Assembly (NCBI RefSeq): GCF_033807575.1
Contig: NW_026907798.1
Coordinates: 62,001-126,000 of the forward strand
Source of the DNA: Cydia pomonella
Lineage: Eukaryota > Arthropoda > Insecta > Lepidoptera > Tortricidae
DNA: 64,000 nucleotides
Direction: 5' to 3'
Part shown: one piece after another, positions 21,124-31,880 of the stretch
Numbering within the stretch: position 1 is the stretch's first letter
Layout: every line of letters begins with the position of its first letter
The notes under the pieces: generated by a model
What the model was told of the DNA's origin: nothing
Seen by the model: only the letters and a program-made list of their open reading frames with translations
Database searches by the model: none
Translations under genes and position numbers: made by a program

Positions 21124-21589
21124 GGGGGACTCCGGAAGACTTGACCAGGTAGGAGACTTGAACCATTATGTAAGGAAAAGTCTTAAGAGCCCATCAACGT
21201 GCTCACTAGCGCCACTGCTAAATAATTGTGTTTATTTATATTTAACGATAGATATTAAAAAAAGGGCCGTTTTTGTTTTGAATTCATAAATTGATGAATC
21301 CAGCATCATAGAAACTAGTTTGATGTATTCAAAAGGTACTTAAATACAAAATACAGTACGTAGCGGCCCCTTTTTTTAAATACCTATCGTCTAATTTAAA
21401 CAAACACAATTATTTTCCAGTGGCGCTAGTGAGCACGTCGATGGGCTCTTAAAATAAACATATTAATTTTTAGTATGCATATGTCATGTCCAGATAGATA
21501 TCGTTAGGTGATATTGGAGTGCTAATAAAATAAATAATTTGATTTTGGCACTTTCTTAGTAAAATGGTTCAAGTCTCACGGACTTCCCC
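21124..21589. mobile_element. Non-autonomous pogo-type MITE, interrupted
   Basis: Left end GGGGGACTCCGGAAGACTTG and right end (reversed) GGGGAAGTCCGTGAGACTTG form inverted repeats flanked by TA at 21,122-21,123 and 21,590-21,591. The reversed right end continues AACCATTTTACT. Both ends align with the termini of the full transposon at 26,288-29,508, which reads GGGGGAGTCCGGGAGA. Without the nested insertion the element would be about 200 bp. It encodes nothing and would depend on the pogo transposase for movement. Confidence 0.85.
21187..21448. mobile_element. Nested 262-bp foldback element in TTAA
   Basis: GAGCCCATCAACGTGCTCAC continuing TAGCGCCACTG mirrors CAGTGGCGCTAGTGAGCACG continuing TCGATGGGCTC with one mismatch in 31 bp. 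Pairing goes on through AATAATTGTGTTT and on to AAAAAAAGGGGCCG near the middle. TTAA lies at both edges (21,183-21,186 and 21,449-21,452), the target duplication used by piggyBac-type transposases. It sits inside the pogo-type MITE, so it inserted later. Confidence 0.85.
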
Positions 21590-21591
21590 TA

Positions 21592-24500
21592 TTGTACCTA
21601 TATTGTATGTATGTAACTCGTGGTTATACCGTACACTTTTACGTAACTACCTATCTTGAGGTTCAAGGTCTGGTAAGCTTGAGATTATAGATCGATGAAT
21701 CAACTTTGTAGTGTCACTCATTCCAAAGACTCCGGTTAGTTGTCTAGGGGAAGAATAAGCCCTCAAAATTCTGCTTTAACGATATTTAAATTTACCTAAC
21801 ATGCATTTTTATAGTAGTTATTAGCCATTTCCACAATTGGTCATCTTCATCTATATATATATTTAGATACATCGTATATCTCCAGAATCCTAAACATAGA
21901 TAATAAGGAATTCTCATATTCTGAAGAACTAAAAGCATACCTATCTACAAAAGAGGTGAAACGGATTGGCTAAGTATTTACAATGTGCGACGTAGGTACG
22001 TGGTGGTGAAACTAAAATCGATAACTCTAACTCTACACATTTTGTGGTATAAACTTGAACTTCGGAAAAAAGTAATGTTTTTAAGTCAAACGTGACATTA
22101 TTATGTCTCGTATTATTAGTTTGTATGTGACCCATTTCTCTCGCTTACACAAAAACACACAATGTTGTGCCAACTGAACACACATTAGTCTACAGCCGAC
22201 CTTGCCTCGACATTCGCGATAATTACGAGTATGCAAATGTATTCATTCATTACGTTTCATAACGCCATCGTCACTCATTAATATTCTTTTGTTTTTATTA
22301 TTACTCGTTTTGGAATGCATACCTATGCTTCCCGAGTTTTCAGAACTAAGAAAGAAACAGGAAAACTTAAATAAAATGGCCAAAACTTTAACCCAAAAAT
22401 TAACGTTGAAATATTAATTTAAACTGTTCTGGTTGAGAGTATTTAAATTTCATTTTACTAAAAGGATAATTAGCCCATTTTTAGGCTATTACCTAAATGT
22501 TGCTTTCTTCTCTCAACTTTTTTTATATTAAAATACTTTACTTGTAAAATTAAGTCAAACTATTTAACGATTATATCTTTTATTTTTACGAAAAAAGGGT
22601 TTTTTTTTTTCCACCAATTATATTTAGTTCGTTATTCGTTTTTTGATATCTTGTTTAGTTTTTGTATGTTGGGCCAATGTTTCACACTACGATCTCCACA
22701 AATCCCGGTTTAATATGAACTTAATCCAGACAATTATTACAGAATAAGTTATAGTCATTAAAACTAGATTTTATTGCCATTGCCTTTAAAATTACGACTA
22801 GATTTTGCTCAACAGTCCGCTAGCTATTTGATACGATATCTATTATAGTACATCCGTTTAATATATCCTAGAGTGCGCGTCGATATTTTTACCGATATAT
22901 TTTGATAAGTTACGCAATGATAATGATAACACCAATCTGTCGGATTTGTTTATCTATAGGTTAGTGTAACTGTGCAACTAAAGTATTCCAAATGCTAAAA
23001 GGATTCTCTACCAGATCCAGAATAATTGGAGCCTGGATATCAGTTAAAACTGTGCAGATCAAGACAACATAAGCCTTTTAAATTAATAAAACAGATAGAT
23101 AAATGATATGTCCCTACTTTGAGGTCCTGTGGTAGTTAAATACATTAAAGATATCTACACATAGTGTCAATGAGAACCTGTTGTTTTGAGTCTGTAAATA
23201 CTGAAACATAATGGTTTAGGAATATTAGTCATTGCGCAGTTGATGTGTCTTTGTTTTAACAGAAAATATAAATATTTTATTTCAAACCTTATCGATATCG
23301 ATATATTTTACCAAACTCAAATCGTCACATCTCTTTCTCCGCTCAATCTAATGCAAAGTAAGTTTGAATTAAATCACTCACGTATCTACTTTCCATTTAA
23401 ATTAAAATACATACCCCCAATCCCTTACCTATTTGCAAAAATGAATAAACCCATTCATTGGCTTCCTAATCCTATCAACAGATGTCATTAGCGAATGATT
23501 TAGCGTTTCCATTCACCCATTCACTCATTATCTGAGCGCCCTTTCTATATTCAAGGTCCCTTCACACCTTGATTTTTAAGTTTTTTTCTGCGGTGTCGCG
23601 TTTCAATATCTAGTCATCCCCTAATGTTTGCTAAATAGCAATATTGTATTATATTGTATTGAATTTCAAGGTTGCCCGCCGCCGAATTCTCACGCACATC
23701 AGCTGGCATAGACAAAATATTTTTTTAATTAATAGAGATAGTAGGGAATGTATTTTTAGCTGCAGCCAAAACAAATTACTGGTTAAATATACATTTGATG
23801 TAATCTTTACGTGACTAAAATAGAGAATGACTAATCATTTTTGTTTTAATAGCCTTACGTAGATAATCAACCACCCAAGTCGACCGACTGACTCTAGTTA
23901 ATGTTAAAAATTATGAATAACAATATATTTCCTATATAGAGAGTTACAGAAATGTCTTGCACAGATTTTCCAGTCTTTAATAAGCATTAGTTAGTTAGAA
24001 AATGTAACATATTTACTATGTTTAATCAAAGAAAATATTAATTTAAATACCAAAGTAGAATAAAAGATTGACACAACTCGGAAAACGCATTGTTTTGCCT
24101 AAAACGAACTTTACCACACGTGATACAAATTCTCATATTTTTTATAGTAATTAATAATATAGATACAAACCTACTAACAACCATAAAATAAATATTAATC
24201 ACTACAGAGCCGGCAATCATTAAGTACTTCTTCGGGCCCCGATACATAAATATGCCGTTTGTACAACTTGAAATACTGCTTGAGTTAACTTAAGAGGTGT
24301 GAGAACCTTTTTTAACCTTGTTTAACTTTAACTTAACTAAATACCAGTAATAATTTAATTAGGTATAGCTGCATTCGTATTTTTTATGTACTAACAGTTT
24401 ACAGTCCCCAATACTATTCACTTAGCACCTTTGCATGCTAATTTCTTTTCTCTGCAGCTAACTGTACGATTTAGTTTAGAATTAAAAAAAAAACATTTTT

Positions 24501-25140
24501 AGCATTTATTGAATACTTCATTAAAACTGCATGAGTCAGATAGATACCTATTTCAACCTTTTCAAAGTCCGGCTGTTAATCTAAATTAATAATATCTTTG
24601 AAATTGCGATTTATGATTTGTGCACAAATTTCGCAAAAAATAATTAAAACATAAAAATACATGATGTAAAGTTTAATTATAAAAAAAGTTTAATGTTAGT
24701 ATGACTATCATTAAACTCATGACAGTTTAACATTTTATAATTCAATATATTAGTAAAATATATAAAGATGATAATAAAAGCTAATATAAAATCTCTGAAA
24801 CAAAATATTTGGCTAACAGCAAACTATTTAAAATTAGCCTAACGCCAAACCCTTTGATGGGCGATCAAGATTATTCCGATGAAAGATTTAAATCTTCTAC
24901 GTTATTCTTGAACAAATTTTTTGGTAAACTTTATTATACTGATTTATAATATACACACATTTGTAATAATAAATAAGGAATTAAAATTTTATTTTCAAGG
25001 GACTTATGATATAATTCTGTGTATTACTAAAATAAATTAATGAATAGGTGTATTTAAATAAGGTACAAAAACATGTCAGAACCAATAAATAAAAACAACT
25101 TAATATTCCAATTAATCTAAATACAGACTATACAAAAAGA
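21592..25140. other. 3.5 kb AT-rich stretch, nothing recognised
   Basis: Read on both strands without finding a convincing gene, retroelement tail or foldback element. The ORFs of 60-85 codons are of the size expected by chance. It is the longest featureless interval and could be intron of a host gene. Confidence 0.4.
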
Positions 25141-25143
25141 AAA

Positions 25144-25461
25144 CTAAACGAAATCTAAAAAAGGCCCCTGCGGCAAGGTCCCGATGATGCTGGCTGCGTT
25201 ACCCCGCTGAACTGCCAGACTGATGCGTTGAGCGAGGTAACTGCCAGCTCTCCGGTCCCCAGTTGCGTCCCTGAGTCTCTTTGAAAGGTCTCTAAAGAGA
25301 CTCAGAGCGCCAGGACCCCACGGACCCAGGGTTTCGACGCCGAACGGAACAAAACTGTATTCGGCACCGAGACCGCGGTATTTGTAATTAAATATACCAC
25401 TTGTAATATTTTCACGTTCAATTTTAAATATAGTATTCATATAAGTACGTAAAAAACGCAT
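25144..25461 (-). pseudogene. Retroelement-derived ORF fragment
   Basis: A 105-codon minus-strand frame ends with VPFGVETLGPWGPGALSLF, LSKRLRDATGDRRAGSYLAQ and RISLAVQRGNAASIIGTLP. I recall this C-terminal module (VETLG..G, TG..R...L.QRIS.A.QRGNA.S..GT) from many animal genomes, where it is associated with retroelement polyproteins. The exact clade is uncertain. The first 40 residues are AT-rich and probably not part of it. About 25,150-25,380 is GC-richer than the flanks. No RT motifs occur nearby, so it is a truncated copy. Confidence 0.55.
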
Positions 25462-26285
25462 GAATATATCAACAAAATAAACGAAATTGAAGATTTTTTA
25501 ATATAAGTTTAAAAAGCATTTTCTTATAAGTATTATAGGAAGTTATTGTTTTATAGCAAGGTATATATAACAATACAAGTATTTTATACCCATTTTTATT
25601 GCTGCTTGTACTTCTTATTTTCGTTATTATTGTTATTAACTACTTCTCGAGACCTTTCTGATGAGCCTAAACTCGATGTGTGTTTTTTTCCATCGAGAAT
25701 ATCCTTTGGCTACCTTCCGACTAACAGATAACTCCACGTTAACATAATATTGCAAAGTCGTCCTAATTACGGAAGTACTCCAAATTTCAACTGAATCAGA
25801 TATCATGAAGTGTTCAAATTTAAATCACAAGTTTTGAAGCATACAAATATGTATATAGTTCGTGTCATCCACGATGACGCGCAGATTTGTCAAATCTAAG
25901 CTTTAATAACATGACATTACGAATCAAGGCACGCGTCTTCGTGAATGACACCGTCTATACGCAGTGAAGCAAAATAAAAGTGTTTAAAACCAGACTTTTG
26001 CTATAGACCTTGGATCATAATATCTGTTTACGTTGCCAGATATACTTATATTGTGTCAGGTAATTTGATATGCATTCGTAAACATAATAAAATTGCTATC
26101 AATGTCTGTTCCTTTACTGACGAAAAACAGATGTAACTAATATAACTTTCTTTTTTTATACCTAACGTATAAAAAATCATACTAATATGCTTTTGTGTAT
26201 TATTAGTAAATGTAAAAAAAAGATATATACTTACTTATCGAGATCTGATGTAACATGTTGTTAAAAATGAGTAAGCAAAATAATA
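25462..26285. other. Nothing recognised
   Basis: AT-rich. A patch at 25,640-25,745 (CGAGACCTTTCTGATGAGCC, CCATCGAGAATATCCTTTGG) looks like a decayed repeat tail, but I cannot assign it. Confidence 0.3.
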
Positions 26286-26419
26286 TAGGGGGAGTCCGGG
26301 AGATATGACCAGGTGGGAGAGTTGAACCACAACCAATATTTCAATTCAAATTTCGCGCCACCGGCGCCGTTGACAGCTCGTGTCATACTCTAACAGGTGG
26401 CGCGACTTTTGGCGACGCC

Positions 26420-26779
26420 ATATTGGCCGCCATTAGTCTGGTTTGGCAATGACTGGAATGAACGTGTTTTCGCTGTTAGGAAGTGAAAAAAATAATAATT
26501 TTGGATTCGAACACTATTTGGACAGTTAAACAGGTGAGAGGTATTATTTAATCTTATTGTATTTGTTGATTAATGTGGTTTTACTAACGGTGAGCACTTG
26601 GAATATCTATTGTGAGAGTTTAAAGAAAACATAACCTAAATAAACTAAAGGTGGGTGCGGGAGAGTTGAGCCGCAAGGTGGTAGGGAGATATGATCAGTG
26701 GTTCAATTCTCCCGCACTGTGCGTGGGTAAGGGTTTGCTTTGTTTTCATGCTTTTTCTGTGATTTCTTTTTAGCAAAGC
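26420..26779 (+). promoter_or_regulatory. Transposase promoter and 5'-UTR intron (inferred)
   Basis: GACGCCATATTGGCCGCCAT at about 26,414-26,434 resembles TATA-less promoter elements (YY1-like CCAT motifs). AAACAG|GTGAGAGG at about 26,533/26,534 is a strong donor, and TTTCTTTTTAG|CAAAGC just before the ATG is a strong acceptor with a pyrimidine tract. An intron of about 240 bp in the leader would join the start region directly to the coding exon. It contains the subterminal motif block at 26,655-26,735. Confidence 0.5.
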
Positions 26780-28972
26780 ATGCCGTTTCAATACAAGCCT
26801 AAGAAGGGTTCAACCCGTAAGAAATGTACTAAACAGGAATTAGAAAATGCCGTGCAGGAAGTAAAGAACGGTGCATCCATTCGTAAAACATCAATAAAAT
26901 ATGGAATTGATAGAAGCACTCTCCGCCGATATTACATCAATGCACAAAAAGTACTACAGACTTTGGATGAAAAAGGCAGTCAACATAAACATTCACAGAT
27001 TTTTACGATTTCGGAAGAGAAATTGTTAGTCCAGTACCTATTAACCGCTAGTAAAATGAATTATGGACTGACACGAAAGGATGCAATGAAATTGGCCGTA
27101 CAGTTTGGACGATCAAATTCCAAACAAATGCCAAATAGCTGGCTAACAAATGACATCACTGGAAAAGATTGGTTTCGCGGCTTTCTTAAGAGGAATCCTG
27201 AGATCAGCCTTAGGACTCCCGAAGCAACCAGTTTATCGAGAGCAACGAGCTTCAACAAAAAAAACGTGGGAGACTTTTTCCAAAATCTAAAATTTGTTAG
27301 GGAGAAGCACATGTTTGAACCGCAAAATATTTATAATTGCGACGAAACAGGGTGCACTACTGTCCAAAAATGTCCTAAAGTATTAGCTAGTAAAAAAAAT
27401 AGACAAGTTGGTCAAGTCACATCTGCAGAAAGAGGCACTCTGGTAACTGTATGTTTTGCAGTTAACGCAATTGGTAATGCCATGCCGCCATTTTTTGTTT
27501 TCCCCCGTGTAAAATATCGAGATGATTTCGTTTCGAGTGGGCCAGAAGGGTCAGATGGAGATGCACATCCCAGCGGTTGGATGACTGCAAAGTGTTTTTT
27601 AAAATTTATGAAACACTTTCAAAAATATTCTCATGCTTCCAAGGAAAATCGAGTTTTATTAATTCTTGATAATCATGAGAGTCATGTTAACATAGATGTA
27701 ATTAAATACGCCAAGGAAAATGGTATCACCTTGTTGACGCTTCCCCGGCATTGCAGTAACAAATTGCAACCATTGGATATTACTGTTTATTCCTCTTTAA
27801 AATCCAGATATAACGCAGCAATGAGTAATTGGATGCTGTCAAACCCGGGGAAAACAGTTACGATCTATAATATTCCAAATTTTATTAAAAGTATAATGTC
27901 TCAAGCCTGCAGTCAAACCAACATATTAAATGGATTTAAAAACTCAGGTATCCATCCATTTGACCCAGAAATTTTCGCAGAAGAAGATTTCTTGTGCTCT
28001 GCTGTTACAGACAGGGAATATATTGATGATAATCCCAAAGAAAGATCTAGCTCCAGTCAGTTCCGAAACGGTCAAGCTAATCTGGAATTAACTACGGGTC
28101 ATGTGTCAACTGACTGCCCAGACGTAGATGGCCAAATGGAACTTCAACAACGTGACTCTGATATAACTCCCACTTCAACTGCTGAGGACTCTCCTGTCAT
28201 TCATCTGACTCATCCACCATCTTCTGTTGTCACTCCTAACTCAGAACAAATTCCACTAACTGCTTCAACTGCTGAGGTCTCTGCTGTCATTAATTGGACT
28301 GCTTCACCATCTTTGTCTATCGTCGCTCCCATCTCACCAAGTACATCCACGTCGAGATTCGGCTTAGACAACAATAAATCTAATATTATAACCCCAGATA
28401 TGATAAGGCCATATCCAAAAGCTGCACCACGAAAAATAACACGTGGTCGTCAACCAGGCAAAACAAAAATTTTAACTCAAACTCCAGAAAAAAATGACGA
28501 GGTTGATCCGAAACCAGACAACAAAAATCTAGAATCCAAAATAGACACTACTGAAAAGAAAGTGCAAAAGACAAACGACAAAGGAGTCAAGAGGAAGGTG
28601 TTGCAAGATAGTGACAGCGAACAAAATACAAAAAAATCTAATAAAAACACTAAAGATTCCAAAGGTATACCAAAGAAAAGAAAGTTGAAAAATAAAAGTA
28701 AATGTCAGAAAAAGCCAACCAAAGCCCAAAAAGGTAAAAAGAAAATCATTCAGCTAAGTGACAGTGACTCCGAAAATGAAAAGATCATTCCATATGCTGA
28801 TACATCGGATGATGAAGACCTTGGCCTAGATAATCGTTGGTATTGTTTTGTATGCGAAACTGAAGCAGTCATGGATATGCGACTTTGTGGTTCCTGCAAA
28901 AGATATGTTCACGAAGTATGCGTTGGGTTAACGGACAAAGACGTGGATATCTTTATTTGTCATGAATGTTAA
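26780..28972 (+). CDS. Pogo-type DDD transposase with C-terminal PHD finger
   Basis: The 730-residue protein should cut and paste the surrounding element in the nucleus. In order: a psq-type helix-turn-helix (about 13-60: KCTKQELENAVQEVKNGASI, then RSTLRRYY); a second CENP-B/Tc5-like DNA-binding region (about 75-150, with GKDWFRGFLKRNPEISLR); and the DDE_1 catalytic core with Asp188 (IYNCDETG), Asp297 (LLILDNHESH) and Asp333 (LQPLDITVY). The spacing gives a DD35D arrangement. Residues 420-550 are Ser/Thr/Pro-rich linker, and 555-685 are Lys-rich with acidic patches, probably nuclear localisation. Residues 687-730 form a PHD finger with C4HC3 spacing (Cys689, 692, 703, 706, His711, Cys714, 727, 730), a module that often reads histone H3 tails. 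The ATG follows a good 3' splice site and is the first in frame. No stop or frameshift interrupts it. A domesticated host gene is possible, but the matching TIRs argue for a transposon. Confidence 0.93.
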   Translation: MPFQYKPKKGSTRKKCTKQELENAVQEVKNGASIRKTSIKYGIDRSTLRRYYINAQKVLQTLDEKGSQHKHSQIFTISEEKLLVQYLLTASKMNYGLTRKDAMKLAVQFGRSNSKQMPNSWLTNDITGKDWFRGFLKRNPEISLRTPEATSLSRATSFNKKNVGDFFQNLKFVREKHMFEPQNIYNCDETGCTTVQKCPKVLASKKNRQVGQVTSAERGTLVTVCFAVNAIGNAMPPFFVFPRVKYRDDFVSSGPEGSDGDAHPSGWMTAKCFLKFMKHFQKYSHASKENRVLLILDNHESHVNIDVIKYAKENGITLLTLPRHCSNKLQPLDITVYSSLKSRYNAAMSNWMLSNPGKTVTIYNIPNFIKSIMSQACSQTNILNGFKNSGIHPFDPEIFAEEDFLCSAVTDREYIDDNPKERSSSSQFRNGQANLELTTGHVSTDCPDVDGQMELQQRDSDITPTSTAEDSPVIHLTHPPSSVVTPNSEQIPLTASTAEVSAVINWTASPSLSIVAPISPSTSTSRFGLDNNKSNIITPDMIRPYPKAAPRKITRGRQPGKTKILTQTPEKNDEVDPKPDNKNLESKIDTTEKKVQKTNDKGVKRKVLQDSDSEQNTKKSNKNTKDSKGIPKKRKLKNKSKCQKKPTKAQKGKKKIIQLSDSDSENEKIIPYADTSDDEDLGLDNRWYCFVCETEAVMDMRLCGSCKRYVHEVCVGLTDKDVDIFICHEC

Positions 28973-29510
28973 TTGTTTTTGATTATTATTTTATGGAAAG
29001 ATCACTTTCCATTGATCTTGCATGTGCCTTTAATAATTTGTTGAATTGATCTCTTAGAAATAATTAATAATAATAGTATCTTAAAATGATTGATCTCTCG
29101 AATTTCATATTAATGTTGCCAATTTTAAAAGATTATAAAGTTTATTAAAGTTGAACAAATTTTTTATGGGTAAAAAATACTTTTTTACAACTACTTTCTT
29201 TTTCAATTAAATATATTACATTAAACATCATTTTTTTTATTGTTTTCCCTACCTAACATATATATGGTCAAGTCTCCCTCACCCCCTGGTCAACTCTCCC
29301 ATAGGTTGGGGAGACTTGAGCCAATACCCCGTTTAAGAAAAAAAAAATTGCAGAACTTACAATTTTTATTTTATCAGCACTCTACTATGATCTAAAGATA
29401 CCTATTTAGGTATGCCATCTATACGCAAAATATTGAGTCGCTAACACTTACAGATAAAACTCTAGTGGCTTGTGAGTAAAAAGAGGTTCAAGTCTCCCGG
29501 ACTCCCCCTA

Positions 29511-30137
29511 CTTAATATTAACTGTTCAAATCTTTAGAATTTACTACTACATACTTTAGAAAATAACATGACATAAATAAAGTAATAGTAATACGGTTTA
29601 TTTATAAAAAATCGGCTAACAAAACATCCGCAATAGGATTGTTTACGAACATTACCTGACTTCCATTGTTAATAAATGGCAATAAAACATTCATTCATTC
29701 ACTCATTTGTCATTCAAGTGTTCAGAAACAACAACTGCCCTTGAAAACAAAAACGGAACGCTCCAATTCAAGGACTGTGTAAAAAACCTTATTATAAATG
29801 ACCCAAGCCATAAAATAATATAAAAAAAATCCTCATTTCAATGAAAGAACCTCGCGAAAAATGTCCCCAATGTTGCCATCAAAAAGCAATCGAGGCAGAC
29901 ATCTTAAATCGAATGATTACGTTGCTTCTCAAGTAAAAAATGCCGTATGTTTATTTGAATTTTTATGAAGATACGGCTTTTTTACTTCTTTCCTTCGGCC
30001 TCTCTTGAGTGGAGTTGTGTGTTAATGACAGCAATTTTACAAGAGCCGCTGCGCTTTTAAATATGGCGGCGAGAACGGAATGAATCATTGTTTGTGTTAA
30101 AAAAATAAACATGTATAATATTGGAAGAACCCATTGG
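29511..30137. other. No gene seen
   Basis: AT-rich. TTTAAATATGGCGGCGAGAA at about 30,056 is GC-richer and promoter-like, but no transcript structure supports it. Confidence 0.3.
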
Positions 30138-30215
30138 AACCCTCTAGCGCATGAGAGGAGGGCTGTGCAGCACGTAAACGGGACGTATATAGGCTAAATT
30201 ATTATTATTATTATT
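30138..30215 (+). repeat. RTE/CR1-like 3' tail with (TTA)n
   Basis: GAACCCTCTAGCGCATGAGA, GGAGGGCTGTGCAGCACG and GGGACGTATATAGGCT are followed by a TTATTATTATTA microsatellite. The GGGACGTATATAGGCT end is characteristic of a widespread lepidopteran LINE tail. Confidence 0.55.
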
Positions 30216-30249
30216 TATTTAACATTGGAAGAGAGATGATTCTATTGTC

Positions 30250-30339
30250 CAGTCGAGTTCATAAATATGCATACATTTTTGCACCGATATTGCAATGGAT
30301 TATGGTGAAGGAATGTACACATATTTATGAACTCGACTG
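30250..30339. mobile_element. Small 90-bp foldback MITE
   Basis: CAGTCGAGTTCATAAATATG and CATATTTATGAACTCGACTG are exact reverse complements of 20 bp at the two ends. The centre does not pair well. Non-coding. Confidence 0.75.
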
Positions 30340-30344
30340 TACCA

Positions 30345-31817
30345 TTTGGGGCATTTAAGTTTTCAAATAAAAAAATCGCGTGGTTTCAAAGTAGAAAAAT
30401 CGTATTATATAAAATTGAAAGTTAATAAACTTAACTTTACGTGGGTCCATTCAAAGGAATCTAAATACACTAAAATAAAATACTGTCCATCAATCTAATG
30501 ATCAACTCTCCGGTGCGCGAATACCTCATAATTTTTGCATGAAAACTAGCTTGTAGTGCAGAGTCATATATACATGTACAATTTTTTTGTCAATTTGAAA
30601 CTGATATGTTTTTTATTCTATTGATTTTCTACTTTACCACAATTACAATAAACATTTTTTTATGGAGTAACTAGAAAGTAAAGCTTACAGTGCTCAATAC
30701 GTTTTTTGTTTATTTTTATTTGAATAAACGTTCCTGTTCCGTTAAACATTATGATAATATTATCTAATCGGTACAAATTATTACGAGTACTTAGTTAAAT
30801 ATAACTCGGGTCTCGAAAGTACATTGATCTCACCAAGTAACTGGTTGGCACATTTTCACATCAAACCATTCACCATTCGGGGAAGCGATTAAATCCCGAC
30901 CGAATGGAAGCCGGTTTCCACTCACTCAGTATTCATTCGGCCGGTCACTGAATCGCATTATTGGTTTTCGGTATTTTTTATCGAAATTCCAGTCTTTCGA
31001 AATGATGTAATGTATCATCGGTTGTGTTGTCAAATATTTGTTTTCTTGTTTAATCCGTAAAATCTAACTTACATAATTTCGGGATCGCTATTTGTTTTCA
31101 TGTTTTTTATACATAATACATTAAAAAAAGTTATTTTCAGCCGCACCTACAAGGGACAGCAATATTATTACCAAATGTATCGCTTTAATAAAGTTGTTTA
31201 TACATAAAGGTTCTGTTTCATACAAAAGTTTATTATGCAATACATTATCCGGAAAAATGTCTTTTCAGCTCAATATGTTCTTTATTAGTCTAACTTTTCC
31301 ATTCATTTAATTCACAAAGAAGGTACGGAAAGTCCCTTAGATAAGTGCTCATAGATAATAGATAATATTCGTTCATAGATAAAGTTGGCATATAGGCTGA
31401 CCGATAATGTGTTTCTTAAAGTAAGTACTTGGTTGCCTTGACACCATAATAAGTCTAATAGCCGCTTATGAGTAGCTTTTACGGACCGAGGGATCAAGGT
31501 ATAATAGGCATAGTGTAGAGATATGTTTTGAGAATAAAGTAGAAGATATAGGGCACTGGACTCAAATAAGGGTAACAAACATTGCAATGTACACACGTTC
31601 ACTTTCATATTAGTGCTCTACATGCTCGTAACTGCATGCATTAGTTTTTTTTATTTAGTACAGAGTGATAGAAATGGGAAATGGCGTGTGGGATAAGAAA
31701 ATATTCAATCATTTTCTTTAAATTATTTAATTATTTTGGAGCTCAAATTTCAGGAATATCGAATATATAGGTTTGTGATTGAACTTTTTCGCGGTGGCAA
31801 TTGCATTTTTTATTTTT
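30345..31817. other. AT-rich, nothing recognised
   Basis: The 98-codon minus-strand frame at 31,312-31,608 has no recognisable domain and I do not support it as a gene. Confidence 0.35.
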
Positions 31818-31880
31818 ATGCTACGTCGGTTTCAAACAAGCATACGGCCCGTCTGATGGTAAGCAGCAGGTGATTGTTTC
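31818..31880 (-). repeat. Retroelement 3' tail, family B (copy 3)
   Basis: GCTACGTCGGTTTCAAACAA, GCATACGGCCCG and TCTGATGGTAAGCAG match the family B core in reverse. Confidence 0.5.

Larger units (their letters stand above)
26288..29508 (+). mobile_element. Complete pogo/Tigger-type DNA transposon
   Basis: The 3,221-bp element is bounded by a perfect 16-bp inverted repeat, GGGGGAGTCCGGGAGA, and by TA on both sides (26,286-26,287 and 29,509-29,510), the target duplication of the Tc1/mariner superfamily. It contains a single intact transposase gene. Subterminal copies of GGGAGA.TTGACCAGGTGGGAGAGTTGAACC-like blocks, in both orientations, lie at about 26,300-26,330, 26,655-26,735 and 29,268-29,325. 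They may be transposase binding sites. With TIRs, TSD and an open ORF it looks young or still able to move. Confidence 0.92.

Noticed and set aside
27061..28729. Minus-strand ORFs of 60-83 codons inside the pogo transposase
   Set aside because: Antisense shadows of an intact coding frame, with phenylalanine/leucine-rich composition that simply mirrors the lysine-rich region.
31312..31608. 98-codon minus-strand ORF
   Set aside because: No recognisable motif; leucine/tyrosine-rich composition expected from AT-rich DNA.
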